Notes: generated by a model not told the origin, from the sequence alone. Counted from the first letter of the stretch, positions 9,533 to 18,491 are shown. The stretch: DNA of 64,000 nucleotides from Bacteroidales bacterium (GCA_017618625.1 JAFZTV010000004.1:9657-73656), one strand, 5' to 3'. Translations and numbers: made by a program.

Positions 9533-10198
9533 ATGTTGGGAAAGAACACAATACAAATAACGGCCATTGTCCTAATCACGAGCTGCATGCTCTCGTGCGG
9601 CACAACGAATAGGCAACAGAAGTCGGACAGGTATGGTAAGATTGAGGGTTATGTGTTTCTGCGTGAACAATATCCGCAGACGATGCTGAACGAGGTGCTG
9701 GGAGACGGGCGACGAGATTCAACATACGCATTCATCTTTGTGCCGTCGAAATATGTTGTGCCCCAGCTCGATATGAACCCTATGGACATCATTGTAAACT
9801 ATGACAACGGCACCACCCTTTTTCTTCTCAACTACCCTTTCAGAGACAATCCGCAGCTGGTTGAATACGCGGAACAGTCTGGTTGCAAAGGGTTCATGGA
9901 GAGCCTTGTTTGGGAGTTCAACGACACATTGGCGGCATTGGTGCTGAAACCCTCAATGGAATCAAACTATATCCCGCCCGACAAAGAGTGCGCCGGACAG
10001 TCGCAGGGTTTGTGCTGGCGATATATCAGAAAAGAGTTTGTGACATACGGATATAAGGCAGTGCCGGAATCGGAGCGGGAATATTGGGACGCGGTGATAG
10101 AGAAATGGTACTTGTCGCACGAGCCGGTGTCGCAGAAAAAACTTTCAAGCCTTCGCTTCGGGGGACTGAAGGGTATAACTAGAGGAGGAAGAAGGTGA
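9533..10198 (+). CDS. hypothetical lipoprotein
   Basis: Not recognised. The signal peptide ends in the lipobox MLSC followed by GTTN, so it is a predicted lipoprotein of 221 residues. The mature region contains several Pro/Asp turns and aromatic residues and ends in an Arg-rich tail (GITRGGRR). It is separated from the second lipoprotein by 59 bases and is probably part of the same transcription unit. The gene ends just before an 11-bp repeat array. Confidence 0.7.
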   Translation: MLGKNTIQITAIVLITSCMLSCGTTNRQQKSDRYGKIEGYVFLREQYPQTMLNEVLGDGRRDSTYAFIFVPSKYVVPQLDMNPMDIIVNYDNGTTLFLLNYPFRDNPQLVEYAEQSGCKGFMESLVWEFNDTLAALVLKPSMESNYIPPDKECAGQSQGLCWRYIRKEFVTYGYKAVPESEREYWDAVIEKWYLSHEPVSQKKLSSLRFGGLKGITRGGRR

Positions 10199-10203
10199 TT
10201 CGT

Positions 10204-10566
10204 CACTGATTTGTCTTAGGTTCGTCCCTGGGTTGGTTTTTGGGGCTCCTAGTTGCGTAGTAGATTTCTCTTAGTTGCGACCTAGATTTCTCCTAGGTGT
10301 GTCCTACATTTGTCTTAGTATTTTCCTAGATTTCTCTTAGCATAGTCTTACTTTTGTAGCACTTGTTAAGCACTTTTGGAGCACCTAGAGAGCAGGTAGA
10401 AAGGAGGCAGAGAGGACTTGTGGCCTAGGCGGCGGTATGTGAGGGCTATGTTTTGTCTATGTGTTCTCTATGTTCTGTCTATGTTTTTTCTATGCCGGCT
10501 CTATGTTTTGTCCAGGGTTGGACTATGGTAGGGCTATGATTTTTATAGGCTTTTTATAGGGCGGTG
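10204..10566 (+). repeat. 33-unit degenerate array with strict 11-bp period
   Basis: The spacer between the lipoprotein genes and the tRNAs divides into consecutive 11-base units. From 10248 onward I checked every unit start and found no insertion or deletion. Unit sequences drift gradually while the register holds: a CYTAG-nnnnnn block (about 10215-10357), an AGCAC/AGGA block (10358-10423), a CTATG-nnnnnn block (10446-10544) and an ATAGG end. Neighbouring units are more alike than distant ones, with pairs such as CCTAGATTTCT and CTATGTTTTGT recurring exactly. TAG triplets in all frames argue against coding. Function is unknown. Confidence 0.85.
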
Positions 10567-10667
10567 TGGCGGCTGCGGAGCGCGGCGAGGGGTGTGGGAA
10601 AGAGATGGGTCGGGGAGAAAAATGAACTATTTTGAATGTTTTTTTCGGCGGAGTGGAAAAAAGTTTG

Positions 10668-10675
10668 TACTTTTG
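10668..10675 (+). promoter_or_regulatory. -7 promoter box for tRNA-Lys pair
   Basis: TACTTTTG followed by CAAAC matches the Bacteroidetes -7 box and lies 17 bases before the first mature tRNA base. No clear -33 element at the usual distance. Confidence 0.65.
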
Positions 10676-10692
10676 CAAACTCAAATCGGGGC

Positions 10693-10765
10693 GACTAAGT
10701 AGCTCAGCAGGTAGAGCACATCCCTTTTAAGGATGGGGTCCTGGGTTCGAATCCCAGCTTAGTCA
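10693..10765 (+). tRNA. tRNA-Lys (UUU anticodon)
   Basis: A 73-base cloverleaf. The acceptor stem GACTAAG pairs with CTTAGTC, the D arm is GCTC/GAGC, the anticodon stem is CATCC/GGATG with loop CTTTTAA (anticodon TTT), and the T arm is CTGGG-TTCGAAT-CCCAG. The discriminator is A and the 3' CCA is not encoded. An identical second copy follows 41 bases downstream, and both share one upstream promoter and one downstream terminator. Confidence 0.97.
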
Positions 10766-10806
10766 CAAGGAAAAACAAGGGACAAAAACGCAATGCTTTT
10801 AGCGGC

Positions 10807-10879
10807 GACTAAGTAGCTCAGCAGGTAGAGCACATCCCTTTTAAGGATGGGGTCCTGGGTTCGAATCCCAGCTTAGTCA
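10807..10879 (+). tRNA. tRNA-Lys (UUU anticodon), second identical copy
   Basis: Identical base for base to the copy at 10693, including a few flanking bases on each side, which points to a recent tandem duplication. Cloverleaf pairing, TTT anticodon and A discriminator are the same. It is followed by an intrinsic terminator within 12 bases, so the two tRNAs form a closed transcription unit. Confidence 0.97.
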
Positions 10880-10890
10880 CAAACCAGAGG

Positions 10891-10920
10891 AACCGGAGGT
10901 GAAAACGTCCGGTTTTTTTT
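10891..10920 (+). terminator. intrinsic terminator of the tRNA-Lys unit
   Basis: AACCGGA pairs with TCCGGTT around a 10-base loop, and the pairing runs into a T8 tract. It ends directly against the ATG used for the next gene. Confidence 0.85.
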
Positions 10921-12768
10921 ATGGCGGAAGTCTTAAAGAATCAAAGAGTGTCACGTCTGAGGGTCATAATCATCGTTGCCATGATAGGGCTTCTGCCCCT
11001 GGCGGGGTATGGTCAGCAGTCGAACGAGCAGCTGGCGCAGTATTATTTCAACAACGGGGAGTTCAGGCAGGCGATAGAAATGGCTGAACCGCTGTATAAG
11101 AAGACGGCAAACAAGTACTACTACCAGATGCTGTACCGCTCGTATATGTCGCTTGAGAACTACAAAGAGGCGGAACGGCTGGTGGAGGGGAGGATGAAGA
11201 AGGCGCCGGCGGAGCTGTACCTGTATGTGGATTTGGGCAAGATAGCGGCGGCGAAGAAGGATGCGAAGCGGAAGCAGAAGGCCTACGAAGAGGCGCTGGG
11301 CAAGATGAAATACGACCAGCGTCAGATTACGGAGCTGGTGGATGCGTTTGTGGCGGCGAACGAATATGAGTATGCGGCGAAGTGCTATCTGAAAGCCAGG
11401 GAGATTACGAAGAACAAATTCCTATATATCAACGAGCTGGCATCGATATACGCGACCACGGGCAACTATGAGGCGATGACGCAGGAGTATCTGGACCTGC
11501 TGGAGAGCTCGCCGGGGTCGATACACTCGGTGCAGGTGTCGCTGCAACGAAACCTGAGCCAGGCGACGGGGACGGAGCTGGCAGACGGCCTGAGACGGGC
11601 GCTGGTGGGGAAGATACAGAAGGAACCGTCGAACCAGACGTGGCTGCAGATGATGATATGGTTCTCGCTACAAGAGAAGGACTTCGAGTTCGCGATGACG
11701 CAGGCGAAGGCGGTGGACGCACGCTTTCCGGAGAGTGGCGGAGACTGGGTGATAAAGGTGGCGGAGATAGCGAAAAGCAACGGGAACTACGAGGTGGCGG
11801 AGCAGGGATACACACACATACTGAAAAAGGGGAGTGAGGGACCACTGTATCATACCGCACGCGTAGGGTTGCTGGACGTGAAGTGGCTGAAGGTGGACAA
11901 GAACTACTCGATGGCGCCAAAAGAATACAAGGCACTGAAGGGGGACTATGAGAAGGCGATAGAGGAGCTTGGGAAGAACGAGGAGACGCTGCCGCTGATG
12001 CGGAACTACGCGCAACTGACGGCATACTACGGCAACGAGGTGCAGATGGCAGCGGACATGCTGTATGACGCACTGGAGATACCGAAACTGCCGCAAGGGC
12101 TGGCCGGAGAGGTGAAGCTGGAACTGGGGGACCTGCTGCTGTTTGCCGGCGAGGTGTGGGACGCGTCGCTGATGTATATGCAGGTGGAGAAAGCGAACAA
12201 GAACGACATGATTGGAGCTCAAGCTAAACTCCGAAACGCACGTCTGTCATATTTCACCCATGAGTTTGAATGGGCGAAGTCGCAACTGGACGTGCTGCGC
12301 GGCGCGACGAGCAAGCTGATAGCCAACGACGCAATGGAGCTTTCGCTGCTGATAAGCGACAACATGGAGGACGACAGCAGCTACACAATGCTGGAACTGT
12401 ATGCGGCGGCAGACCTGATGCTGTACCGCAATATGCTGGATTCGGCGTGGGAGGCGTTTGACAACATTGAACACAGGAGCCTCTCCCACCCTATACTGGA
12501 CGACGTGCTGATGCAGAAGGCGAAAATAAGGATGAAGCAGGGACGCTACAACGAGGCCGACGAACTGCTTGAGAAACTGGTGGATTTCTACGGGGATGGA
12601 CTGCTGGCAGACGACGCACTGATGATGTCGGCCGAGCTGAACGAGAAGCAGCTGGGCAACAAAGGTCGCGCCAAAGAGAAGTATGAGAAGATACTGCTGG
12701 ACCACCCGACAAGCCTATACACCGAGGTGGCCAGGAAGCGCTATGACGCACTGAAGAAAGAGAATTAA
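10921..12768 (+). CDS. secreted tetratricopeptide-repeat protein
   Basis: A signal peptide (hydrophobic core around IIIVAMIGLLPLAGYG, then Gln-Gln) is followed by about 580 residues of helical repeats with TPR-like signatures, e.g. AQYYFNNGEFRQAIEMAEPLY, NYEVAEQGYTHILKK and GRYNEADELLEKLVDFYGDG. It probably acts in the periplasm as a protein-interaction scaffold; partners are unknown. The start is uncertain: the ATG at 10921 abuts the T tract of the tRNA terminator, while a GTG at 10948 would give a shorter, more typical signal peptide with an SRLR n-region. The gene meets the O-antigen ligase gene tail to tail with no spacer. Confidence 0.85.
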   Translation: MAEVLKNQRVSRLRVIIIVAMIGLLPLAGYGQQSNEQLAQYYFNNGEFRQAIEMAEPLYKKTANKYYYQMLYRSYMSLENYKEAERLVEGRMKKAPAELYLYVDLGKIAAAKKDAKRKQKAYEEALGKMKYDQRQITELVDAFVAANEYEYAAKCYLKAREITKNKFLYINELASIYATTGNYEAMTQEYLDLLESSPGSIHSVQVSLQRNLSQATGTELADGLRRALVGKIQKEPSNQTWLQMMIWFSLQEKDFEFAMTQAKAVDARFPESGGDWVIKVAEIAKSNGNYEVAEQGYTHILKKGSEGPLYHTARVGLLDVKWLKVDKNYSMAPKEYKALKGDYEKAIEELGKNEETLPLMRNYAQLTAYYGNEVQMAADMLYDALEIPKLPQGLAGEVKLELGDLLLFAGEVWDASLMYMQVEKANKNDMIGAQAKLRNARLSYFTHEFEWAKSQLDVLRGATSKLIANDAMELSLLISDNMEDDSSYTMLELYAAADLMLYRNMLDSAWEAFDNIEHRSLSHPILDDVLMQKAKIRMKQGRYNEADELLEKLVDFYGDGLLADDALMMSAELNEKQLGNKGRAKEKYEKILLDHPTSLYTEVARKRYDALKKEN

Positions 12769-14001
12769 TCAGGACTTCTCTTTACTCGCTTTGGCAAGAC
12801 ATGGCAAAATACCCATAAAAAGACAAAAGAAATACAAACCCATCTGACGCTCCAATATGGACTCCGTGAGCGCACAGACAATGATTATTACAACAAAAAC
12901 AAGTTGAAGATAATTTCTGTCTCGAACAGCCTGTATAAATGGCAGGACCAACATTATGAGTAACAAAACTAACCCTATGATACCTGTAGCCATAAGTGTG
13001 TCCATAAATTGATTGTGAGGAGATACAACATTACTATTAGGGATTTCCTTATCGTACTCTTTCGACAGTTGGTCTACAACATCGCCAGCACCAACTCCCC
13101 CAATAGGGTTCTGCTTTATTACACTTAAATTCGCATTCATTATGGAATAACGGCTATCGGAATGCTGCGAGTCAAGAATGATTTGGGAAATATTTGTAAA
13201 ACGCTGTGTCATCAATGGCGCAGCCTTAACCAAAACTAATGCCCCTATCGCAAAAAAAAAGATTACCATAAACCCAACGAGAAACCTCCTATAGACCAAT
13301 ATCTGATGGACAATGGCAAAAAGCAGAAAGATGGTCAAAAGCAGAAATCCCATACGGGCCTGAATAAAGAAAATATAGGTAGCAAGTATTATTATGGCCA
13401 ACAAAAGTAGACACGCCTTTCTCCACGTTCGAACAGTTACAAGTCTTGAATAAAGGAAGGCTATGGAAAGAAGAATGTACATGGAAAGGTAACTATGATG
13501 CATCGAGTCGAAATGACCGCCAATAATAAGTTGAATGTCATGGTGGACAAAAAAGAATCCTCTGATGGCCAATACGAGAAAAACAAAGAAACGAATAATC
13601 AGGGCTACGGACATAGCATAAAGAACTGTGACAACATGAGCTTTACGCATGTATGTCAAATCAGAAAGCAAAAAAAACAATGCCATGCAGATAAGTGTTA
13701 AATGTCGTTCAAGAGACGTAAGACCTTTAGGGATATTGTCAGTGTATAGGAGGCTGACAGCATACATGGATACAAACCCTAAGGCAGCAACCCAAGACGC
13801 AATGTCTATACGAGAGAGGGAAGGATTCCCAACATGATGCGTAACGAGAGATTTAAGGACAAGATTTGCAAGCAAAAGAAATGAAACAATAACAGACAGC
13901 CGCCACCACACAGGAATAGTGATAGCCATGAGAATTAGTAGGGCCTGCTCTAAACGCTCATAATATTTCAAATGCTTGTATTTATCGAGAATCGTAATCA
14001 T
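12769..14001 (-). CDS. O-antigen ligase / Wzy-type family membrane protein
   Basis: Polytopic inner-membrane protein (about 10-12 helices in 410 residues) of the O-antigen ligase (WaaL/Wzy_C) family, which transfers or polymerises undecaprenyl-linked glycans on the periplasmic face. The family signature lies in the large periplasmic loop: NPIGGVGAGDV followed by SPHNQFMDTLMATGIIGL, where the His is functionally important. It is transcribed divergently from the Wzz-like gene at the edge of the polysaccharide locus. Ligase and polymerase are hard to separate from sequence; since a separate Wzy-like protein lies nearby, ligase is the better guess. The region is clearly more A+T-rich than the preceding genes. 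Confidence 0.85.
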   Translation of the reverse strand: MITILDKYKHLKYYERLEQALLILMAITIPVWWRLSVIVSFLLLANLVLKSLVTHHVGNPSLSRIDIASWVAALGFVSMYAVSLLYTDNIPKGLTSLERHLTLICMALFFLLSDLTYMRKAHVVTVLYAMSVALIIRFFVFLVLAIRGFFFVHHDIQLIIGGHFDSMHHSYLSMYILLSIAFLYSRLVTVRTWRKACLLLLAIIILATYIFFIQARMGFLLLTIFLLFAIVHQILVYRRFLVGFMVIFFFAIGALVLVKAAPLMTQRFTNISQIILDSQHSDSRYSIMNANLSVIKQNPIGGVGAGDVVDQLSKEYDKEIPNSNVVSPHNQFMDTLMATGIIGLVLLLIMLVLPFIQAVRDRNYLQLVFVVIIIVCALTESILERQMGLYFFCLFMGILPCLAKASKEKS

Positions 14002-14087
14002 TAGAATAAAAGTTAATACTATAAAAGTTGTTTTACAATCTATTAATTAGTTGACAATGTATTCTGTTTTCATTGTTGTACAATTTG

Positions 14088-14095
14088 CAAATATA
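14088..14095 (-). promoter_or_regulatory. -7 promoter box for O-antigen ligase gene
   Basis: On the minus strand TATATTTG followed by CAAATT matches TAnnTTTG, 87 bases upstream of the ligase ATG. It forms a divergent promoter pair with the plus-strand box at 14149. Confidence 0.5.
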
Positions 14096-14148
14096 AACGA
14101 TTAAATCGTTTTATAACGTATCTGGGGTGATTATAGGCAAATTGTTAG

Positions 14149-14156
14149 TACTTTTG
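14149..14156 (+). promoter_or_regulatory. -7 promoter box for the polysaccharide operon
   Basis: TACTTTTG followed by CAAAA is a full match to TAnnTTTG. The expected transcription start is near 14160, which places an upstream in-frame GTG (14127) before the transcript and supports the ATG at 14172 as the real start of the next gene. Confidence 0.7.
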
Positions 14157-14171
14157 CAAAAACAAACAACG

Positions 14172-14891
14172 ATGATGAAGTACTTAAAAAAAGTATGGAA
14201 TTACAAATACTACCTACTCGCCGCCATCCTTTTAAGCGGGGTTATAACCACGATAGCAATATCCAAACGCTATATACCACAAAGATATGAAGCCAAAGTA
14301 GAGTTTCGTTTAAACAGCAAACTGACTTCGGGCATATTGACCGAGAAAGGTGAAGAACTATTTTTTAACGTCATATCATTTAGACGTCAGCTACAAGAAA
14401 GCGGAGAAACGCTAGCCGCTGCCACAGAGAATAGCCAAGTAATCGTCACGATTGACGGGAGCAACAAATTTACCATACTTACCCGTAGTTCAAAGCCAGA
14501 GAACGCATACGATATCACCACAACACTGTTTGACATAAGCAAAGACAGCATACTTTCATTTACAGAACGCACACCCTATGGACATCACTATGTGAACCTA
14601 TTAGAAAAGGGGCTAGAAGTATACAAAAAATGCCTTATGGCAGATTCTGGAATGACAGCTAAAACTCAACTAATAGAGGATGCCTATAAATGCTGCATGG
14701 ACACAGTGAGATCCAACCTACAAGGTTTTGAGCCGACAGAAAATCCATTATACATTCTTTACAAGACACCACGGGAAGATGTTAGAAAATCAATATCCCC
14801 CGTCTGGTATATACTCCTTTCAATGGCGGCGGCGATGGCGGCAGGACTGCTGGTGATATTGATGTACGAAAAAAGGAGCAACAACCGATGA
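14172..14891 (+). CDS. Wzz-like polysaccharide chain-length / co-polymerase protein
   Basis: Two membrane helices bracket a periplasmic domain: one near the N-terminus (YYLLAAILLSGVITTIAI) and one near the C-terminus (WYILLSMAAAMAAGLLVILMY), the layout of class 1 polysaccharide co-polymerases. In such proteins a Pro-containing segment precedes the second helix, here ISPVWY. At 239 residues it is short, with no Tyr-kinase domain. Sequence similarity to named Wzz proteins is weak by eye, so the call rests on topology and position. The start was chosen from the promoter; a GTG 45 bases upstream is in frame but would precede transcription. It overlaps the next gene by four bases. Confidence 0.7.
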   Translation: MMKYLKKVWNYKYYLLAAILLSGVITTIAISKRYIPQRYEAKVEFRLNSKLTSGILTEKGEELFFNVISFRRQLQESGETLAAATENSQVIVTIDGSNKFTILTRSSKPENAYDITTTLFDISKDSILSFTERTPYGHHYVNLLEKGLEVYKKCLMADSGMTAKTQLIEDAYKCCMDTVRSNLQGFEPTENPLYILYKTPREDVRKSISPVWYILLSMAAAMAAGLLVILMYEKRSNNR

Positions 14892-16189
14892 CTGAGACAA
14901 ACTCCAAAGATAAGGTTATAAGATGGTTGTCAGACTGGCGACTACACGCCTGTCTTATGGCTGTATTCTGCCTTATAATGACTTTGGAGTATGTCGGTCT
15001 CGCGTATAACCAGTATTGTTATATGGGATTTGACTTTGTTGTCACTCCAGATAGAATCATTATTGGATTATTGTTCCTGACGATATGCGGGGTAGCGCTC
15101 TTCGTCAACAAAGTCACCTCGCCGTTTCTATATCTGACCGGTATCTGTCTTGGATTGTTTCTCTGTATACCCTCAGCCATACTATATGCCATAGGAGGAA
15201 TATCCATCTGGAGTCCCTTCTACGCCATGCTTCTGCTTCTTCTCATAACCGACAAGCACCTAAACCTGTCGAAGATTGAAACCAAACAGGTGAGCCACAA
15301 GTGGCAAGTTATATTGCTTGCTGCGGTGGTATTGATATTCACCATACCGTTTATCGTAAGATACGGCCTGCCCACAAACTTCAAGGTATTTGGACTTGGG
15401 AGCGAAGTCTATGACGCACGCGCAGCAGCGAACAGCAGAGCAAACCTGATAACGAGTTATCTTTTCAGTCCGTTAGGCAAAGTGCTACTACCCACGCTTT
15501 TGATTATGGGACTGCTACACAAAGACTGGAAAACGACGACGCTTGCCGTATTTGCGATGCTCTATTTGTTCATGGTCAACCCTCACAAGTCGGTGCTTTT
15601 CTCCATACCGGTTGCGATTGCTTTTGTCTTTTTCAAAAGGTATGAGACAAAAACGGGAGCTTTCTTGTTGCTGATGGACATCGTTTTGATATTGACTGTT
15701 GTGATGCGAGTGCTGATGAACAACGTTTTACCCGAATCGATATTGGTTAGACGCGGATTCTTCTTACCCGCACTGATTTGTGACGGCTATTTCAGCTTTT
15801 TCGAGAACAACCACCTGATGCTTTCCCACAGCGTGATGAAGGGGTTCCTCGCCTATCCCTACGAGTGGGATCCGGCACATCTTATGGGGTTTATGATGCA
15901 AGAGCAGAGTTTTACGAGCTATAATACTGGGATTATCGCAGACGGATTTATGAACTTTGGACATCTTGGGGTTATATTATGGATTGTCACCGCAACCCTT
16001 TTGTTCAAATACATCGACTCACTCGGTATACGCAGCGCCTATTTCGGTGTGGTTTTCATATTTCTTTACACCCTTACCAACAGCGCATTGCTAACCGCCC
16101 TCCTCACGCACGGTGGCTTTGTATTGCTTTTGATACTCACCTTTTTGGTTGACCGGAACTCCCATGAGGAAAACAGCTATGAAAGATGA
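14888..16189 (+). CDS. Wzy-like oligosaccharide repeat-unit polymerase
   Basis: Integral membrane protein of 433 residues with about 10-12 hydrophobic helices and a large central loop, resembling the oligosaccharide repeat-unit polymerase group. No short invariant motif is available, so the assignment rests on topology, length and position between a Wzz-like and a Wzx-like gene. It would polymerise undecaprenyl-linked repeat units in the periplasm. It overlaps both neighbours by four bases (ATGA), so the three are translationally coupled. Confidence 0.75.
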   Translation: MTETNSKDKVIRWLSDWRLHACLMAVFCLIMTLEYVGLAYNQYCYMGFDFVVTPDRIIIGLLFLTICGVALFVNKVTSPFLYLTGICLGLFLCIPSAILYAIGGISIWSPFYAMLLLLLITDKHLNLSKIETKQVSHKWQVILLAAVVLIFTIPFIVRYGLPTNFKVFGLGSEVYDARAAANSRANLITSYLFSPLGKVLLPTLLIMGLLHKDWKTTTLAVFAMLYLFMVNPHKSVLFSIPVAIAFVFFKRYETKTGAFLLLMDIVLILTVVMRVLMNNVLPESILVRRGFFLPALICDGYFSFFENNHLMLSHSVMKGFLAYPYEWDPAHLMGFMMQEQSFTSYNTGIIADGFMNFGHLGVILWIVTATLLFKYIDSLGIRSAYFGVVFIFLYTLTNSALLTALLTHGGFVLLLILTFLVDRNSHEENSYER

Positions 16190-17466
16190 AAAAAATAAGA
16201 GAGCTATATAAAAACAATTTTTTTCGTGATTCGGTCATCCTTTCCGGGGGGACAGCTGTAGCACAGATATTGCCGTTTCTGTTTTATCCCATTCTTGGAC
16301 GCATCTTTAGCGTAGAGGAATTCGGACTGCTTGCAGCATTGACGGCCGTGACGTCCATTTTGGCTGTTGTTGCGAGTGGGAAATATGAAAGTGCGATACT
16401 TGTGGCCGACGGAAAAAAAGAAGCGGCATCGCTGGCTCTGCTATCCATTGTTTTAAGCGCCGTTTTTTTGCTTCTTATCTATTTGGTTTTACAGTTTGCA
16501 TTGGGGAATACCCTCTGTATGTGGCTAAAGGAGCCTATGCTAAAAAATATGCTGTGGATATGCCCCATATCAGCTTGGGCGATAATCATCTTCACTGTAT
16601 ACAATGAATGGTGTGTAAGAGAGAAGCATTTCAAATCACTTTCTGTAAACAAAATAGTGAATTCCGGAGCCATTGTAGGGGCAAAAACAGTCTTCGGTTT
16701 CGTTAGAGTTTTTACGCATGGATTAGTGATTGGCGATGTCATCGGTCGTATAATTTCGGCTCTGGTGTGTGTGGTGAGAGCCTTGGTGCGTGATGGCAAG
16801 ACGTTCTATGCAGTGAAGAAGAACGAAATGGTTGATGCTGCGAAAAAATACATCGACTTTCCTAAATTCACCATGCCAGGCCAGTTGCTAAACACCATCG
16901 CATTACAGTTTCCAATACTTCTGTTGGCCGTCTATTTCAACAAAACCGAAGTTGGATACTTTTCGATGGCAATGACGATATTCGCCATTCCGCTTACGGT
17001 AATAAGCGGTGCGGTGAGAGATGTTTTCAGACAACGAGCCAACGAGCAGCTGAATACTTCTGGCAGTTGCCGTCAGCTTTTCATAAAAGTGACTGTGATA
17101 CTTAGTCTTATGGCGGTGGGGGCGGCTGCAGCGATGGTTTGGTTTCTACCCCAACTCACGACGCTGTTTCTCGGACCCCAGTGGCACACCTGCGGTGTGT
17201 ATGCCCAGATACTCTGCGGAGCAATGGTATTATCGTTCGTGGCCAATTCTCTTAGCGGGATGTTTATTGTGGCGAACAAACTGCGACAGTTGTTCTACTG
17301 GCAACTCTATTTCGTAACCACAACGATTGCCGCAATATTGGTGGGTGGTTTGGTGTACAAATCCATGATAGTTACGATAGCGCTCTTTTCTATACTGAGA
17401 GCCTCTGCCTATCTGTTGAGTATAATCATGACATATCGCTACACAGTAGTGAACGTTGAGAAATAG
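16186..17466 (+). CDS. Wzx-type oligosaccharide flippase
   Basis: Membrane transporter of the MATE/MVF fold that moves undecaprenyl-PP-linked repeat units across the inner membrane. About 12 helices in 426 residues. The N-terminal signature is FRDSVILSGGTAVAQILPFLFYPILGRIFSVEEFG (only part of a longer conserved block), typical of polysaccharide biosynthesis protein families. Residues FPKFTMPGQLLNTIALQFPILLL correspond to the second half-repeat start. It overlaps the Wzy-like gene by four bases and is followed by a new promoter, so it probably ends the first operon segment. Confidence 0.9.
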   Translation: MKKIRELYKNNFFRDSVILSGGTAVAQILPFLFYPILGRIFSVEEFGLLAALTAVTSILAVVASGKYESAILVADGKKEAASLALLSIVLSAVFLLLIYLVLQFALGNTLCMWLKEPMLKNMLWICPISAWAIIIFTVYNEWCVREKHFKSLSVNKIVNSGAIVGAKTVFGFVRVFTHGLVIGDVIGRIISALVCVVRALVRDGKTFYAVKKNEMVDAAKKYIDFPKFTMPGQLLNTIALQFPILLLAVYFNKTEVGYFSMAMTIFAIPLTVISGAVRDVFRQRANEQLNTSGSCRQLFIKVTVILSLMAVGAAAAMVWFLPQLTTLFLGPQWHTCGVYAQILCGAMVLSFVANSLSGMFIVANKLRQLFYWQLYFVTTTIAAILVGGLVYKSMIVTIALFSILRASAYLLSIIMTYRYTVVNVEK

Positions 17467-17491
17467 GGGAAAACATCCTGTTTGTTCTTCG

Positions 17492-17520
17492 TTTGTTTTA
17501 GAAATAAAGTAGTATCTTTG
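17492..17520 (+). promoter_or_regulatory. promoter (-33 TTTG, -7 TATCTTTG) for WecA-like gene
   Basis: TTTG at 17492-17495 and TATCTTTG at 17513-17520 are separated by 17 bases. The -7 box ends only five bases before the ATG at 17526, so the transcript should have almost no 5' leader. Confidence 0.65.
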
Positions 17521-17525
17521 CACAC

Positions 17526-18491
17526 ATGAAGTACGTTATTGCATCATTGGTAATACTTATAGCCGAACTGTTGTATTTTGTTTTGGCTAAGCGATTTAAT
17601 ATTATGGACCGCCCGAATGAGCGCAGCTCTCACACCAAGCCGACACTGCTCGGAGGCGGCGTTGTTTTTTTTATAAGCGTATTGTGCTATTTTCTGTTCA
17701 GCCACTTTAACTATCCTTGGTTTGTTCTGGCAATCGCCATGCTCGCCGTAGTTTGTTACGTGGATGACCTCCATCCACTGCCGAGCATATTGCGTATGGT
17801 GGTCCAATTTGCTGCCACGCTTTTGGTATTGTTTCAATTTCAGGTATTCGACCTTGCAGTGTGGAAGATAGTTGTGGTGATGATTTTGGCTGTGGGGACA
17901 ATCAATATCTACAATTTCATGGACGGTATCAACGGTATGTTGGCCGCCTATTCGCTTGTTGTGCTTGCCACACTGACATATGTAAACGTCTGTGTTTCGC
18001 CCTTTGTGGACCAAGACCTTATCACTTTCGCAATGGTAGCTCTGCTTGTCTTCGGATTTTTCAACTTCCGCCGCAAAGCATTTTGCTTTTCCGGTGATGT
18101 TGGAAGTGTTGTGATGGGTGCTTTTGTGTTGTTCCTTCTAGGCCGACTTGTGCAGACGACACCCACAGGCAAGGTAGAACTGAGCTATCTTGTTTTTATT
18201 GGCGTATATTTGGCCGATGGAGGCTTGACGGTATTGAAGCGCATGCTCAGAGGAGAGAATATATTACTGCCCCACAGGGAGCACCTCTACGAGACGCTCT
18301 GCAACGATTGTAAGATTCCACATCTTTATGTTTCGTCGGGATACGCCATAGCGCAGTTGCTTATCAACGCGTTGTATTTTGTATTTGCCGACCATACGCT
18401 ATATGCAGTATGTGTGGCCGTAATATTACTTTTTAGCTATAGCGCATTCTTCTTCTATATCAAACACTATTTGCAACCTAAGGGCGAATAA
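17526..18491 (+). CDS. WecA/MraY-family polyprenyl-phosphate glycosyl-1-phosphate transferase
   Basis: Starts lipid-linked glycan assembly by moving a sugar-1-phosphate from a UDP-sugar to undecaprenyl phosphate at the inner membrane. Family motifs seen: DRPNERSSHTKPTLLGGG near the N-terminus, the Asp pair VDDLHPLPS, NFMDGINGM (Mg/nucleotide-binding region), FSGDVGS, and the C-terminal cytoplasmic loop HREHLYE. About ten membrane helices, 321 residues. It probably builds the first lipid-linked sugar of the O-unit encoded here. Thirteen bases separate it from wlbA. Confidence 0.92.
   Translation: MKYVIASLVILIAELLYFVLAKRFNIMDRPNERSSHTKPTLLGGGVVFFISVLCYFLFSHFNYPWFVLAIAMLAVVCYVDDLHPLPSILRMVVQFAATLLVLFQFQVFDLAVWKIVVVMILAVGTINIYNFMDGINGMLAAYSLVVLATLTYVNVCVSPFVDQDLITFAMVALLVFGFFNFRRKAFCFSGDVGSVVMGAFVLFLLGRLVQTTPTGKVELSYLVFIGVYLADGGLTVLKRMLRGENILLPHREHLYETLCNDCKIPHLYVSSGYAIAQLLINALYFVFADHTLYAVCVAVILLFSYSAFFFYIKHYLQPKGE

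Noticed and set aside
10204..10566. CRISPR-like array
   Set aside because: Units are 11 bases, degenerate, without unique spacers of uniform length and without cas genes nearby.
10693..10879. Two identical tRNA-Lys copies as a sign of an integrated element (att duplication)
   Set aside because: Both copies are complete, only 41 bases apart, share a promoter and terminator, and no integrase or cargo lies between. A simple tandem duplication explains them.
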